Position numbers and translations under genes: made by a program. Source: Natronorubrum bangense (GTDB lineage Archaea; Halobacteriota; Halobacteria; Halobacteriales; Natrialbaceae). Taken from it: a stretch of 64,000 nt of DNA. Positions 42,737 through 51,556 of this stretch are shown here, piece after piece; position 1 is the first letter of the stretch; each line of letters begins with the position of its first letter. The stretch covers positions 1,736,001 through 1,800,000 of the forward strand of contig NZ_CP031305.1 of assembly GCF_004799645.1 (NCBI RefSeq). Direction: 5' to 3'. The notes beneath the pieces were generated by a model, which saw nothing but the letters and a program-made list of their open reading frames with translations, was not told where the DNA came from and did not search any database.

Positions 42737-44119
42737 TCATTGTGCTGGCTTGATGTTCTGGTTCACGTTGAAGAAATTATCCGGATCGTACGTCGCCTTG
42801 ATCTCTTGCAGCCGCTCGTAGTTGTCGGCGTAGGTGGCTTGTATCCGGTCCTGTCCTTCATCCATCATGAAGTTAACGTACGAGCCACCTGCCGTGTGGG
42901 GGTGGACTGCTTCCCAGTAGTCGCGGGCCCAGTCCGTGATCAGGTCTCGAGTTGCAGGGTCCGAATCGACACCCGCAATGACCATAGACCAGGTAGCGTC
43001 ACGGTGTCCCCAGGCAGTGTCGTGCTCGTCGACGCGGTGGACAGCACCATCGATCGGATAGAGGTGCATCGTCGATTTCGGCGTCGGAACCTCCCCAAAG
43101 CGCAGGTGTTCGGCGATGGCGTCGTCGGTCAGTTCGTGGACGAAGTCGCCCTTCCAGTACCACTGGTCGCCCGATGGGTAGAGATCGTCGAACATACTCT
43201 GCAGCGCTGGATACGGAATCGGATCGATGTGTTCGAACAGCGGCTCGGCAACATCTCGTGCCGGTTGGATCACGTCCGCGGCCTGGTCTTCCGGTCCCAG
43301 ATAACACCAAAGGAGTCCACAAACTTTCTCCCCGTGGATCTCTTCAGGGAAGGGATCTCCCGGGACCTCGGCGACCAGGTAGAAGGCGTAGACGTCATCT
43401 GGTGTGTCTGGGAGCCACTCACGGTACCAGCGCATCGTCTCCTCGAGTTCGTCGATCGGCCAGAACAGCGGGCCGGCGACGACCGTTTCGACGGGATGTA
43501 ACTGGAACTCGAAGGACGTGACCACGCCGAAGTTGCCGCCTCCGCCGCATAGCGCCCAGAACAGGTCCTCGTTCTCGTCCTCACTCGCGCTAACCAGGCG
43601 ACCGTCGGCCAGCACGACGTCTACGCTCACCAGATTATCGATGGTCAGGCCGTATTTGCGGGTCAGATAGCCGTGGCCGCCGCCCAGGGTCAGCCCGCCG
43701 ACGCCGGTCGTGGAGACGACCCCGCTGACCGTTGCCAATCCGAAGGCGTGAGTGGCGTGATCAACGTCGCCCCAGGTACAGCCGGGTTCGACGCGGACGG
43801 TCTTGGCTTCAGGCTCGACGCGGATGCCGGTCATGTTCGACAGATCGATGACCAGTCCGTCGTCAACCGAGGACAGTCCGGCTCCGTTGTGACCGCCGCT
43901 GCGGATCGCCGTTTCGAGATCGTGTTCGCGACCGAACGTTACGGCTGTGAGTACATCTGCGACGTCAGCGCACCGAGCGATTAGCCGCGGATGCTTGTCG
44001 ATCATTGCGTTGTATATCGTACGCGCGTCGTCGAACTCGGGGTCATCGGGGCGGATCAACTCGCCTCGGTGCGTTCCCTCCAACTGCTCGAGCGCCACGT
44101 CGCCGTCTGTTGTCGTCAT
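42737..44119 (-). CDS. FAD-linked oxidase, BBE type
   Basis: A 460-residue flavoenzyme of the PCMH/berberine-bridge family. The FAD-attachment His is in IRSGGHNGAG (about residue 76). The second attachment Cys of bicovalent members is absent (SGVVSTTGVGGLTLGGGHG at that point), so single histidyl linkage is expected. The C-terminal BBE motif is YADNYERLQEIKATYDPDNFFNVNQ. Family members oxidise sugars, alkaloids or aromatic alcohols, reducing O2; the substrate is unknown. No signal peptide is seen. It is convergent with the Tat-protein gene, stops about 100 bases apart. Confidence 0.92.
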   Translation of the reverse strand: MTTTDGDVALEQLEGTHRGELIRPDDPEFDDARTIYNAMIDKHPRLIARCADVADVLTAVTFGREHDLETAIRSGGHNGAGLSSVDDGLVIDLSNMTGIRVEPEAKTVRVEPGCTWGDVDHATHAFGLATVSGVVSTTGVGGLTLGGGHGYLTRKYGLTIDNLVSVDVVLADGRLVSASEDENEDLFWALCGGGGNFGVVTSFEFQLHPVETVVAGPLFWPIDELEETMRWYREWLPDTPDDVYAFYLVAEVPGDPFPEEIHGEKVCGLLWCYLGPEDQAADVIQPARDVAEPLFEHIDPIPYPALQSMFDDLYPSGDQWYWKGDFVHELTDDAIAEHLRFGEVPTPKSTMHLYPIDGAVHRVDEHDTAWGHRDATWSMVIAGVDSDPATRDLITDWARDYWEAVHPHTAGGSYVNFMMDEGQDRIQATYADNYERLQEIKATYDPDNFFNVNQNIKPAQ

Positions 44120-44341
44120 GGATTATTTTCTCTCGTTTTCCGTTCTGGAGCACAGCTATTTCGCCTCAGTAACCCGCGTCGTGTCACCGAGTCAAAGAAA
44201 GTCCCACTGCAGAAGCAAAGTAACTAGCCGGTGACAGCCTGGCAGCTACTGACTGCTGTGCAACCGATGCATGAGGACCACTGCCTGCAAGCGACCGACC
44301 GATTGCGCGAGAACGGTTCGATACCACGCTCTCTCTCTCTC

Positions 44342-44803
44342 TCACGTCTCGTCCGCGAACCAGCCCCACGCCTCGAGGGCACGCTCGAGGCGACCGACAG
44401 CTGTCTCGACGTCACAGTCGTCGGTATCGATCTCGAGGGCAGCGTCGGGCTCGGCGAACTCTCGGTAGACGACGTGGACACCCTGCTCGTCGATCGGGTC
44501 GGCCCGCGATCGGTTCCGCTCGAGGCAGGTCTCGAGGCTCGCGGTGACGTGGACGAACCGAACGTCCTCGAGGGTGTCAAACTGGGTCTGCCATCGGCGC
44601 TTGTAGAAGGTGCCGTCGACGATAGTGAGTGCGTCTTCGGGGTCGGCGCGTGCCCGTTCGTACAGTTGTTCGTAGGTCCGACTCGAGAACTCGTCGGAGT
44701 GATGGAGCCGAACGGGTTCGCTGCGGACCTCGAGTCGCTCGGCGAGCGCTGTCGCGATCGTGGTTTTGCCCGCACCGGGTGGCCCGCAGATGACGAGGAT
44801 CAC
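44342..44803 (-). CDS. P-loop kinase of the adenylyl-sulfate / tRNA-kinase-like group
   Basis: A 153-residue single-domain P-loop protein. Walker A is ICGPPGAGKTTIATAL at residues 5-20. An Asp in LHHSDEF and TIVDGTFYKRRW could bind substrate or act as base, and FVHVTASLETCLERN with Arg residues is the lid. This plan is shared with PSTK, APS kinase and zeta-toxin-type kinases, and the substrate cannot be fixed. It diverges from the cupin gene at 44923. CT-repeat DNA (about 44331-44343) lies just at its 3' end. Confidence 0.82.
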   Translation of the reverse strand: MILVICGPPGAGKTTIATALAERLEVRSEPVRLHHSDEFSSRTYEQLYERARADPEDALTIVDGTFYKRRWQTQFDTLEDVRFVHVTASLETCLERNRSRADPIDEQGVHVVYREFAEPDAALEIDTDDCDVETAVGRLERALEAWGWFADET

Positions 44804-44922
44804 GCACCGATCACGAGCGCTGGTAGGGGCTGGGGATAAAACAGTCGTCGGGTTCGACTGCGGACAGCGTGGGTGGATTCCAGTACCCTATCGGTTTCAC
44901 AGTCGCGTTCGAACGTTGAGGT

Positions 44923-45267
44923 ATGGGCTACGATACCGCGACCAAGACCGATCCGGAGTCAGTCGTTCCCGAAGAGTGGGGTGGGATGTGGTTTCTCAAA
45001 GACGAACTCGAAACTGACCATCTCGGAATTTCGATCCTCGAACTCGAGCCCGGCGGCAAGGGCAAAGCACACGACGAGACCCACACCGGTCAGGAGGAGA
45101 TATATTACGTCGTCAGCGGGAGCGCCGAAATCGAGTTGGTCGACCGGGACGAGACGGTGGCGCTCGAGACAGACGACCTGATCCGACTCGATCCGGACGA
45201 GCCACGACAGATTTTCAATCGCGGCGACGAGCGCGCGAAACTCGTGTTAGTCGGCGCACCACGCTAG
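44923..45267 (+). CDS. Cupin-domain protein
   Basis: This 114-residue single cupin has motif 1 as GGKGKAHDETHTGQEEIYYVVSG, with His and Glu ligands in HDETHTGQEE. Motif 2 is DDLIRLDPDEPRQIFN, in which the usual last His is replaced by Arg/Gln, so metal binding may be weaker. Function is unknown. The stop codon overlaps that of the convergent coiled-coil membrane gene by four bases (45264-45267). Confidence 0.85.
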   Translation: MGYDTATKTDPESVVPEEWGGMWFLKDELETDHLGISILELEPGGKGKAHDETHTGQEEIYYVVSGSAEIELVDRDETVALETDDLIRLDPDEPRQIFNRGDERAKLVLVGAPR

Positions 45268-46289
45268 CCGAGATCCTCGTCGCGTTCGGACTCCCGGAGA
45301 ATAAAGGGCCCCATCGCGAGGGTTCGCTTTGCGATAGTCGCGATTCGGAGAATGTACGCAATGAAAATCACGAACGGCGAAAGTCCGACGACGAAGCCGG
45401 CGCTCGCCACCCAGACGAGGTTGTCGATACCGAACGTCGTGCCGAGCAGGGCGTTGCCGTCGATGTACATGATCATGAGTCCCATTACGGTCAACGCTGG
45501 AATTGAGATGTACAGCAGCGCTCGTGAGAGGTTGATCAGTTCCCACTGGAAGTACAGCGTCTTGAAATGCTCGCGGGCCGGTCCGAACAGTTTCAACGTC
45601 TCGATCATGTGATCGAGCTTCTCGTTTGCCTCGTCGGAAAGCGAGTCTTCGTGGTCGGATCTGATCTTGCGTGCATCGTAGATCTTCCGTGAGTAGTTGA
45701 AATTAAGCGCGTTCCAGATCACCTCGAAGGTACCAAACTGGGCGTTTTCGAGGTTTTTCTTGACGGTCTCAGCGTTTCCGGTGGCGTCCTCGACGTAGTC
45801 GCTGATCTTCTTTCGGAGCTCCTCGTCGCGTTCGTCTTGCATCACGTCCTCGAGTTCGGTTGCTCGCTCGTGGACGCCGTTGACGAGTTCGTAGAGGAAG
45901 GCGGCGGGCTCGGGTGAACTCACATCCTCTTTGACCGTCTCTTCGACGTCCTGTCGAAACGCCATCGCCTCCTGCATCCGGTTGCGCTGATCGCCGACCG
46001 CGCCGAGTTCCTGTGAGAGCACCAGCTGGTTGAGCGTGACGACGATCGATGTGCCGGTGATGATCGCGCCGATAAACGCCGAAAAAAGGAACTCGATGCC
46101 GTCCTGGTTGTCGACGATCACACGCAATGGCGTGAGGTCGATCACACTGAACGCGACGAGGACGACGTACACGATCCCGAGGATGATGCCCGTAAACGCC
46201 CAGCGGTTCAGTCGCAACAGGAGCCACAGACGGGCCCCACCGAGTCTCGCCTGCCTATCTGACTCATCAGCTGACTCTACATCGCTCAT
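45264..46289 (-). CDS. Four-helix membrane protein with a long cytoplasmic coiled coil (paralogue 2)
   Basis: A 341-residue protein with the same plan as the one at 21015-22079: a short cytoplasmic head, two helices (about residues 33-52 and 67-90), a long helical stretch (about 95-245), two more helices and an Arg-rich end. The shared block is REHFKTLYFQWELINLSRALL near the third helix, and both end in GPF-V/I-L. It diverges from the HTTM gene. Function is unknown; the pattern would fit a mechanosensory or signalling scaffold, but that is a guess. Confidence 0.8.
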   Translation of the reverse strand: MSDVESADESDRQARLGGARLWLLLRLNRWAFTGIILGIVYVVLVAFSVIDLTPLRVIVDNQDGIEFLFSAFIGAIITGTSIVVTLNQLVLSQELGAVGDQRNRMQEAMAFRQDVEETVKEDVSSPEPAAFLYELVNGVHERATELEDVMQDERDEELRKKISDYVEDATGNAETVKKNLENAQFGTFEVIWNALNFNYSRKIYDARKIRSDHEDSLSDEANEKLDHMIETLKLFGPAREHFKTLYFQWELINLSRALLYISIPALTVMGLMIMYIDGNALLGTTFGIDNLVWVASAGFVVGLSPFVIFIAYILRIATIAKRTLAMGPFILRESERDEDLG

Positions 46290-46486
46290 CGACTGCCACA
46301 GACGACACTGCCAGTTGATAAAATACCTCGGCCGGGAGACGACGGTCCCACCGCCGATACTGGTTGAGCGAAGTCACTCCCACACGTCACGGGACTCCCC
46401 CAACGACCGTCGGCAGATCGGTTGGCACTCGCTCGAGCACGTTGTAACAAGAAGACATATGCTCGTTCTGTGAACGTTTCTAACAG

Positions 46487-48076
46487 ATGAAGGGGGCGAA
46501 CGTGATCGACCCGTCCAAGACGGTCCGAAGTCTGTATGCTGCTTTGCGGGCGCGTGTACGGATCGACACACGGACGCTGGCTGTGTTCCGTCTCGGCGTC
46601 GCGATGTTGATCCTCGCCGATCTGTTTCTCCGTGCACGGAACTTCTCGCTGTTTTATACGGACCAGGGTGTCGTTCCCCAGTCGCTTGCAACGGAAGCTG
46701 CACCGGTCGACGTGTGGTCGGTCTATTTCGTTTCGACGGAGCCAGCGGTGACCGCGGCGTTGTTCGTCTTGCAGGGGCTGCTCGCGGTGCAGTTGCTCGT
46801 GGGCTACAGAACCAGGATCGCGACGGTTCTCTCGCTCGTGTTCGTCGTCTCGCTCGATCTGCGGAACCCGCTCGTGTTGAGCTATGCCGACGTGCTGTTC
46901 TGGTGGCTGCTGTTCTGGGCGATCTTCCTCCCGCTTGACGAACGGTGGTCGATCGACGCCGTCCACGCTGACCGCCAACCGAGAGACGCCGTTGCAAACC
47001 CCGCATCTGCACTGATCCTACTGCAGATGATCACGATGTACGTCGTCAACGGCTATCACAAATCACAGTCCGAACTGTGGACGAGCGGCGAGGCAGCCAT
47101 CCTCGTGCTCGGACTCGACGACATGACGTTTCTACTCGCCGATCTCGTCGGTTCGGTCCCGTCGCTGCTGCAGTACGGTGGGCTAGCGTGGTACTACATG
47201 CTGCTGTTCTCGTGGCTGCTCGTGCTCGCTCGTGGGCGCACACGGACAGCTCTCGTCTCGCTGTTCATGCTCGCACACCTCTCATTTGCCGTTACAGTCC
47301 GGATCGGCGCATTTGCTTTCGTCGCAATCGCTGGCCTGTGTCTGTTCTTGCAGTCGTCGTTCTGGAACGACCTCGAGGCGCTCTCGAAGCGGATTGGTGT
47401 GCCAGCCGCTGCTGACAGCGCCTATCGCTCGAGACTGGATGCGATCGCGACCTCGGTTCCACGATGGCGACTCGGGATCGATACCAGCGCGTGGATCCCA
47501 CGAGAGCCACGCAAAATCGCGGTCACAGTAGCCGTTGCCGTCTTCACACTGGTCGCGCTCGTTTCGATCCTCTCGGCTGGCGGCCTCGTCGACGACGACG
47601 CCGCGTCGATCGATGGGGCAGAACGCGGTGTGGCTGCGTTCGTCGATCATCAAACCGAATGGAGCATTTTCGCGCCAACTCCCAGAACGTCGGCCAGATA
47701 CTACGTGTTCCCGGCGGAAACCGAAGCGGGTGACCAGGTCGACGTCTACAACGATCGGCCGCTGACATACGAGCGACCAGACGGCGAACTCCAGAAACAG
47801 TATGACACGTATCGAGAGCGGTTTTATATGAATAGTGTCAGCGCTGCAGCGCCACCTGACGCGCCGACTGAGCTGGCCGAGCACATCTGCACAGAGTGGA
47901 ACACAGCACGAAGTGACGAGCTCACACACGTGAACATGTATCTTGTCGAAGAAACCGTGACCCTCGAGACGGCCCAGACGCCCGCAGAGCGTGACAGCAC
48001 GGCGAGACAGTTCTACACACACGGCTGTGGCGACAACGAGCCAAAAGACGTTGGGCCACCATCGGCGCTCGAGTAG
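46487..48076 (+). CDS. HTTM-domain membrane protein
   Basis: A 529-residue protein whose first half is an HTTM (horizontally transferred transmembrane, VKGC-like) domain of about eight helices. Characteristic segments are TLAVFRLGVAMLILADLFLR, the FYTDQGVVP loop and YVVNGYHKSQSELWTSGEA. An additional helix at about residues 348-372 leads to an extracytoplasmic C-terminal domain (WSIFAPTPRTSARYYVFPAE and a CxxC-less Cys pair near the end). The HTTM domain of vitamin-K-dependent carboxylase uses quinol and CO2; archaeal members are uncharacterised. Confidence 0.85.
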   Translation: MKGANVIDPSKTVRSLYAALRARVRIDTRTLAVFRLGVAMLILADLFLRARNFSLFYTDQGVVPQSLATEAAPVDVWSVYFVSTEPAVTAALFVLQGLLAVQLLVGYRTRIATVLSLVFVVSLDLRNPLVLSYADVLFWWLLFWAIFLPLDERWSIDAVHADRQPRDAVANPASALILLQMITMYVVNGYHKSQSELWTSGEAAILVLGLDDMTFLLADLVGSVPSLLQYGGLAWYYMLLFSWLLVLARGRTRTALVSLFMLAHLSFAVTVRIGAFAFVAIAGLCLFLQSSFWNDLEALSKRIGVPAAADSAYRSRLDAIATSVPRWRLGIDTSAWIPREPRKIAVTVAVAVFTLVALVSILSAGGLVDDDAASIDGAERGVAAFVDHQTEWSIFAPTPRTSARYYVFPAETEAGDQVDVYNDRPLTYERPDGELQKQYDTYRERFYMNSVSAAAPPDAPTELAEHICTEWNTARSDELTHVNMYLVEETVTLETAQTPAERDSTARQFYTHGCGDNEPKDVGPPSALE

Positions 48077-48129
48077 CGACGACCGCCACGTCGTGGCCCC
48101 AACTGCCGTTTCACGGACTGGCCCGCCAG

Positions 48130-48930
48130 TCACTCCGAAAACTCGTCGTCCTCGAGGTCGAGTGGCGTCGCATCCGCCCAGTAGTCGTCGACTGCGTCCT
48201 GTGCCCACGAGCGGATCACCTCATCGTCGGTATCGATCGACGCTCGCAAGACACCGTACTCGTCTCGCAAGAGCAGATAGACGACGTCATCGAGGATCAT
48301 GACCGCGAGCGGGACGTCGCCATCGAGAACCCGTACCGAGGCGTTGTCAGTTCCAAGCAGCGCCTCGAGTCGGCCACGAAGCTCCGTGTCGGCCGCCAAC
48401 GCCTTGATTGCGCGCCGCGAGAAAACGCCGTTGAACAGCTGTGAATCAGTCGCGGTCTGTTCTTGTACGACGGTGATCGTCTGCTCATTGAACGCATGGG
48501 AGACCGTCTGGACCTCATCGGCGTCTTCGAGCAACTCGAGCAGCCGGGAGAGCGGTGCGTTCGGTCGGGTCTGGCTCGGGGTCGTGATCGTCGCGTTGGC
48601 CAGTCGCTTCAGGTCGAAGGTCATCGACTCGGCCGGCAAGAAGTCGACGACATCTCGGAGCCGGCGTTCGGTCTCGATGATCGCTTGGAGATCGGTAAAC
48701 CCTGTCGCGACGAGCTCTCCTGTCGCAGTCGCCGTATACTCACTGTCCATGCGCCGGATCCACGACCGTTCCTGAAAATCACTGAGGATTCGGCCAAGCG
48801 TCGCCTGGGAGGCACCCGTCTCCGAGGCCAGTTCGGTGCGTGTGTGGCCACGCTCTGCGAGCAGCCTGAGCACGTCGACACGATTCGCCGAGAGGGCGAG
48901 AAACTCGATCTCCTCGAGTGCCGATTCCAT
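48130..48930 (-). CDS. Winged-helix transcriptional regulator with C-terminal sensor domain
   Basis: This 266-residue regulator has an N-terminal winged helix (FLALSANRVDVLRLLAERG, RTELASETGASQATLGRILS, wing SEYTATATG). The sensor domain that follows (AFNEQTITVVQEQ, FSRRAIKALAAD, GDVPLAVMILDDVVYLLLRD) resembles the FilR1/DUF1724 domain of archaeal regulators. I chose the ATG at 48930 (MESALEEIEFL), since the helix-turn-helix starts there; an in-frame ATG 39 bases upstream is possible. It is convergent with the HTTM gene. Ligand and targets are unknown. Confidence 0.85.
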   Translation of the reverse strand: MESALEEIEFLALSANRVDVLRLLAERGHTRTELASETGASQATLGRILSDFQERSWIRRMDSEYTATATGELVATGFTDLQAIIETERRLRDVVDFLPAESMTFDLKRLANATITTPSQTRPNAPLSRLLELLEDADEVQTVSHAFNEQTITVVQEQTATDSQLFNGVFSRRAIKALAADTELRGRLEALLGTDNASVRVLDGDVPLAVMILDDVVYLLLRDEYGVLRASIDTDDEVIRSWAQDAVDDYWADATPLDLEDDEFSE

Positions 48931-49174
48931 ATGATTGCTGGTCACTGTTGCATCATAGTGCTTTCGCACCGTGAAATACTTTCATAGTGTGCGAGTGTAC
49001 GACGCCGATCAACTCCTGTCTGGGTACGGAAGCGTTTCTCGCTGCAACACATTTTCTGAACGAAACTATAACCCTAGCACCCATATTTGTTTCTAAGATG
49101 CAACCCGCTTCCTCCATGTTGATCGGTCACCGATCAGCAAAATTGTTGTACGAACGCCGAACTGAGGTGAGTCC

Positions 49175-50164
49175 GTGATCGACCGTCGTACGCTCGGGTT
49201 TTTCATCCTCTCGAGTCTGTTCTTTGGCGGGACGTTCGTTGCTGCAAAGGCTGGTCTCGAGTACTTCCCACCGCTGCTGTTCGTCGCGCTGCGGTTCGAC
49301 ATCGCGGCGCTCGTTATGCTTGGCTACGTCGCTGTAACCGCCTCGCGTGAGGAACTGCGACCCAAGACGCGGGGAGACGTCGTCGGCATTCTCGCGACCG
49401 GCGTGCTCGTGATCGGGCTGGCGAACGCACTCATCTTCGTCGGCCAGCAGTATGCGACCAGCGCTGTCGGCGCGATCGTCTTCAGCCTCAACCCGATCCT
49501 GACGCCGGTGTTTGCAGCCGTTCTCCTCTCCGACGAGCGCCTCTCGCCTCGCGGCGCGGTCGGACTGGTCCTCGGGCTTCTCGGCGTCGCGCTCGTGGTC
49601 AGCCCCGACCCTGCGAGCCTGCTTGGTGGTGACGCCATCGGCCGTGCGATCCTGTTTGCCGGCGCAGTCAGTGCAGCGCTCGGTGCCGTCCTCATCCGCC
49701 GTGTCGGCTCGAGCGCCACGCTCTCGAGTACGGTTCGGGTCGCGTGGGGGCTGCCCATCGCCGCGGCGCTCTCGCACGGCTTTGCGCTGTCGGCCGGCGA
49801 GTCGATGACCGCGATCACGTGGTCCTCGAATGCGCTCATCGCACTCGCATACGTCAGCCTCGTCGCCGGTGTCCTCGCCTACATCGCCTACTTCGGGCTC
49901 CTCGAGTCGACGGGCGCGATTCAGGCGAACCTGATCTTCTATGTCGTCCCGGTCGTCGCAACGCTGGGCGGCTGGGCGCTACTGGGAGAGGCCATCGCAC
50001 CGCTTGCCGTCGTCGGGTTCCTGCTGATCTTCACCGGCTTCGCCGTGCTGGGGAGCGAGTCAATCGACGTTCGATCGTGGCTCCCCGAGACGGTCGTCGA
50101 GACGCCGGTTGCCGATGAACGAACGTCGGTTGCTGAGGAGCCTCGAGGCTTCCGGTCCGATTGA
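49175..50164 (+). CDS. EamA/DMT-superfamily transporter
   Basis: A 329-residue protein with ten membrane helices arranged as two EamA repeats. The first starts LGFFILSSLFFGGTFVAAKAG and ends near ALVVSPDPA; the second runs from GRAILFAGAVSAALGAVLIRR to LLIFTGFAVLGS. The start codon is GTG at 49175, placed right where the first helix requires. The C-terminal tail (ETVVETPVADERTSVAEEP) is acidic and cytoplasmic. The family exports amino acids, metabolites or drugs; the substrate is not known. Confidence 0.9.
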   Translation: MIDRRTLGFFILSSLFFGGTFVAAKAGLEYFPPLLFVALRFDIAALVMLGYVAVTASREELRPKTRGDVVGILATGVLVIGLANALIFVGQQYATSAVGAIVFSLNPILTPVFAAVLLSDERLSPRGAVGLVLGLLGVALVVSPDPASLLGGDAIGRAILFAGAVSAALGAVLIRRVGSSATLSSTVRVAWGLPIAAALSHGFALSAGESMTAITWSSNALIALAYVSLVAGVLAYIAYFGLLESTGAIQANLIFYVVPVVATLGGWALLGEAIAPLAVVGFLLIFTGFAVLGSESIDVRSWLPETVVETPVADERTSVAEEPRGFRSD

Positions 50165-50282
50165 AATCGAAGCTTTCAGCCCGACCCAGGTGGCGGGCTA
50201 TGCGACGGTCGCCGAAGCGTTCCCGAACCCACGACGAACCAGAGGGTTTACGGGCTTTCCCGCTAAACCGGTCGGATTATCT

Positions 50283-50906
50283 ATGTGTGCAACGTTTACA
50301 GACGACGATGTCGGCAAGCTAGTCGAGCGCGCCGACGGAAAAGTAATCGGAACCGTCGCGTCACTCGACACGGCGACGGTCCGCGTCGAACCCGCACCCG
50401 ACGTCGTCGATGCCATCAAAGCCCGCTTCGGATGGGAGGAGATCGGTGGTCCGTTCATCCTCCACGAAACTGACGTCCGCGAGATTTCCGAGACGCGCGT
50501 CCACCTCGCCGACGGGTTCTCGAGAGCGAACGCGCCGACCCCGACGGCAGATGAATCGGCGGACCACGCAGACGCCGAAGGCGACGATGAGGCCGCTCCT
50601 GAGACCGACCCGGAGGACCCGAATCGAACCAACGGTGGGACGGGATCGGTTGCCAACTCGGCTGCGGACTCGAGCGGTGTCGGTCCGTTCAACAGCCGCT
50701 TTCAGATCGGAGCCGCCGTTGTCTCGGGACTCAGCTTCCTCTTTGCACTGGTGTTTGCCTGGACAGGGTATCAGGAAATGGCGCTGCTCGCCGTCGGGCC
50801 AGAACTCAACATCGTCGCCGGAATGGCTGGCCTGATGCTCGCCGGGTTCGTTGGCGTCGTTGCACTCGTTGCCGCGTTCTACATGGAACCTGGCTTCGAT
50901 CAGTAA
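50283..50906 (+). CDS. PRC-barrel-like protein with a C-terminal membrane anchor
   Basis: A 207-residue protein. The first 75 residues (MCATFTDDDVGKLVERADG to REISETRVHL) are PRC-barrel-like and align with the next gene's N-terminus. An acidic linker (about 80-130) leads to two membrane helices at about residues 143-163 and 172-200. PRC barrels often bind RNA-processing or division partners, and haloarchaeal members are poorly studied. The start MCATF was preferred to a frame-extended start because the paralogue also starts with MC. It follows the EamA gene by 118 bases. Confidence 0.75.
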   Translation: MCATFTDDDVGKLVERADGKVIGTVASLDTATVRVEPAPDVVDAIKARFGWEEIGGPFILHETDVREISETRVHLADGFSRANAPTPTADESADHADAEGDDEAAPETDPEDPNRTNGGTGSVANSAADSSGVGPFNSRFQIGAAVVSGLSFLFALVFAWTGYQEMALLAVGPELNIVAGMAGLMLAGFVGVVALVAAFYMEPGFDQ

Positions 50907-50942
50907 CACTCGAGTCGTCCCTGACGACTGCAAGCATCACTG

Positions 50943-50949
50943 TCTTTTT
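50943..50949 (+). terminator. T-tract between the PRC-barrel paralogues
   Basis: CTTTTTT lies 37 bases after the stop at 50906 and 23 bases before the next start. U-rich tracts of this kind end archaeal transcripts, so the two paralogues may be separate units; the tract could equally belong to the promoter of the second gene. Confidence 0.4.
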
Positions 50950-50971
50950 TCGGCTACTGGTGACACCGCGT

Positions 50972-51505
50972 ATGTGTGAGGTAATTACAGCCGACGATAT
51001 CGGCAAGCGCGTCGAGAACGCTGCCGGCGAAGACGTCGGCGTGATTACGACCATTGATGACGACGGGGCTCACGTCAGGCCCGCTGCGGACGCCATCAAA
51101 TCGATCACCTCCTCGATCGGCTGGGATGACGTTGTCGACGCCACCTATCCACTCGACCCCGACGCCGTTCTCGAGATTACCGACGAGGTGGTTCGGCTTG
51201 AGGGCGGACTCCCAGCAAACGATTTTGCGGCCGACCCCGAGGCCGAACCGGGCGCTAAAGACGCCACGGACACCCAGCATGGCGCAACCGAGGCCGATGA
51301 GGAGACGATGGACCGCGAACTCGAGGTCGACCCAACGAAACTGACAGGAGCGAATCAGACGGTCGGCACCCAGACCGACGCAGCCGTCGACCCGGACGAC
51401 AGCGTCCATCAGACCGACGCTGAGATCGATCCGGACGCCGTCCACGACGCCGATCGCGGTTCCAAAACCGAACTCGAGGCCGACGACCGAGACGAGTCGG
51501 AGTGA
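50972..51505 (+). CDS. PRC-barrel-like acidic protein
   Basis: A 177-residue soluble protein. Its first 75 residues (MCEVITADDIGKRVENAAGE to EITDEVVRLEGG) match the previous protein's barrel (shared pattern T-x-D-D-x-G-K, E-N/R-A-x-G, and the I-G-W motif). The remaining 100 residues are extremely acidic and repeat Thr-Asp and Val-Asp units, probably disordered. It lacks membrane helices, unlike its paralogue. The start ATG at 50972 matches the paralogue; a start 12 bases upstream is possible. Confidence 0.78.
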   Translation: MCEVITADDIGKRVENAAGEDVGVITTIDDDGAHVRPAADAIKSITSSIGWDDVVDATYPLDPDAVLEITDEVVRLEGGLPANDFAADPEAEPGAKDATDTQHGATEADEETMDRELEVDPTKLTGANQTVGTQTDAAVDPDDSVHQTDAEIDPDAVHDADRGSKTELEADDRDESE

Positions 51506-51556
51506 CTGGGCCGTGTGCTGGCCACCGCTTTGCGATCGGGGCCGCCCGTTCGAAGC

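Noticed and set aside
44331..44343. CT dinucleotide run as a phase-variation tract
   Set aside because: Only about six units and located at the very 3' end of a gene, where length change would alter little.
44231..44839. 202-residue rightward frame over the P-loop kinase gene
   Set aside because: The leftward frame has a Walker A motif and acidic composition; this one is a shadow.
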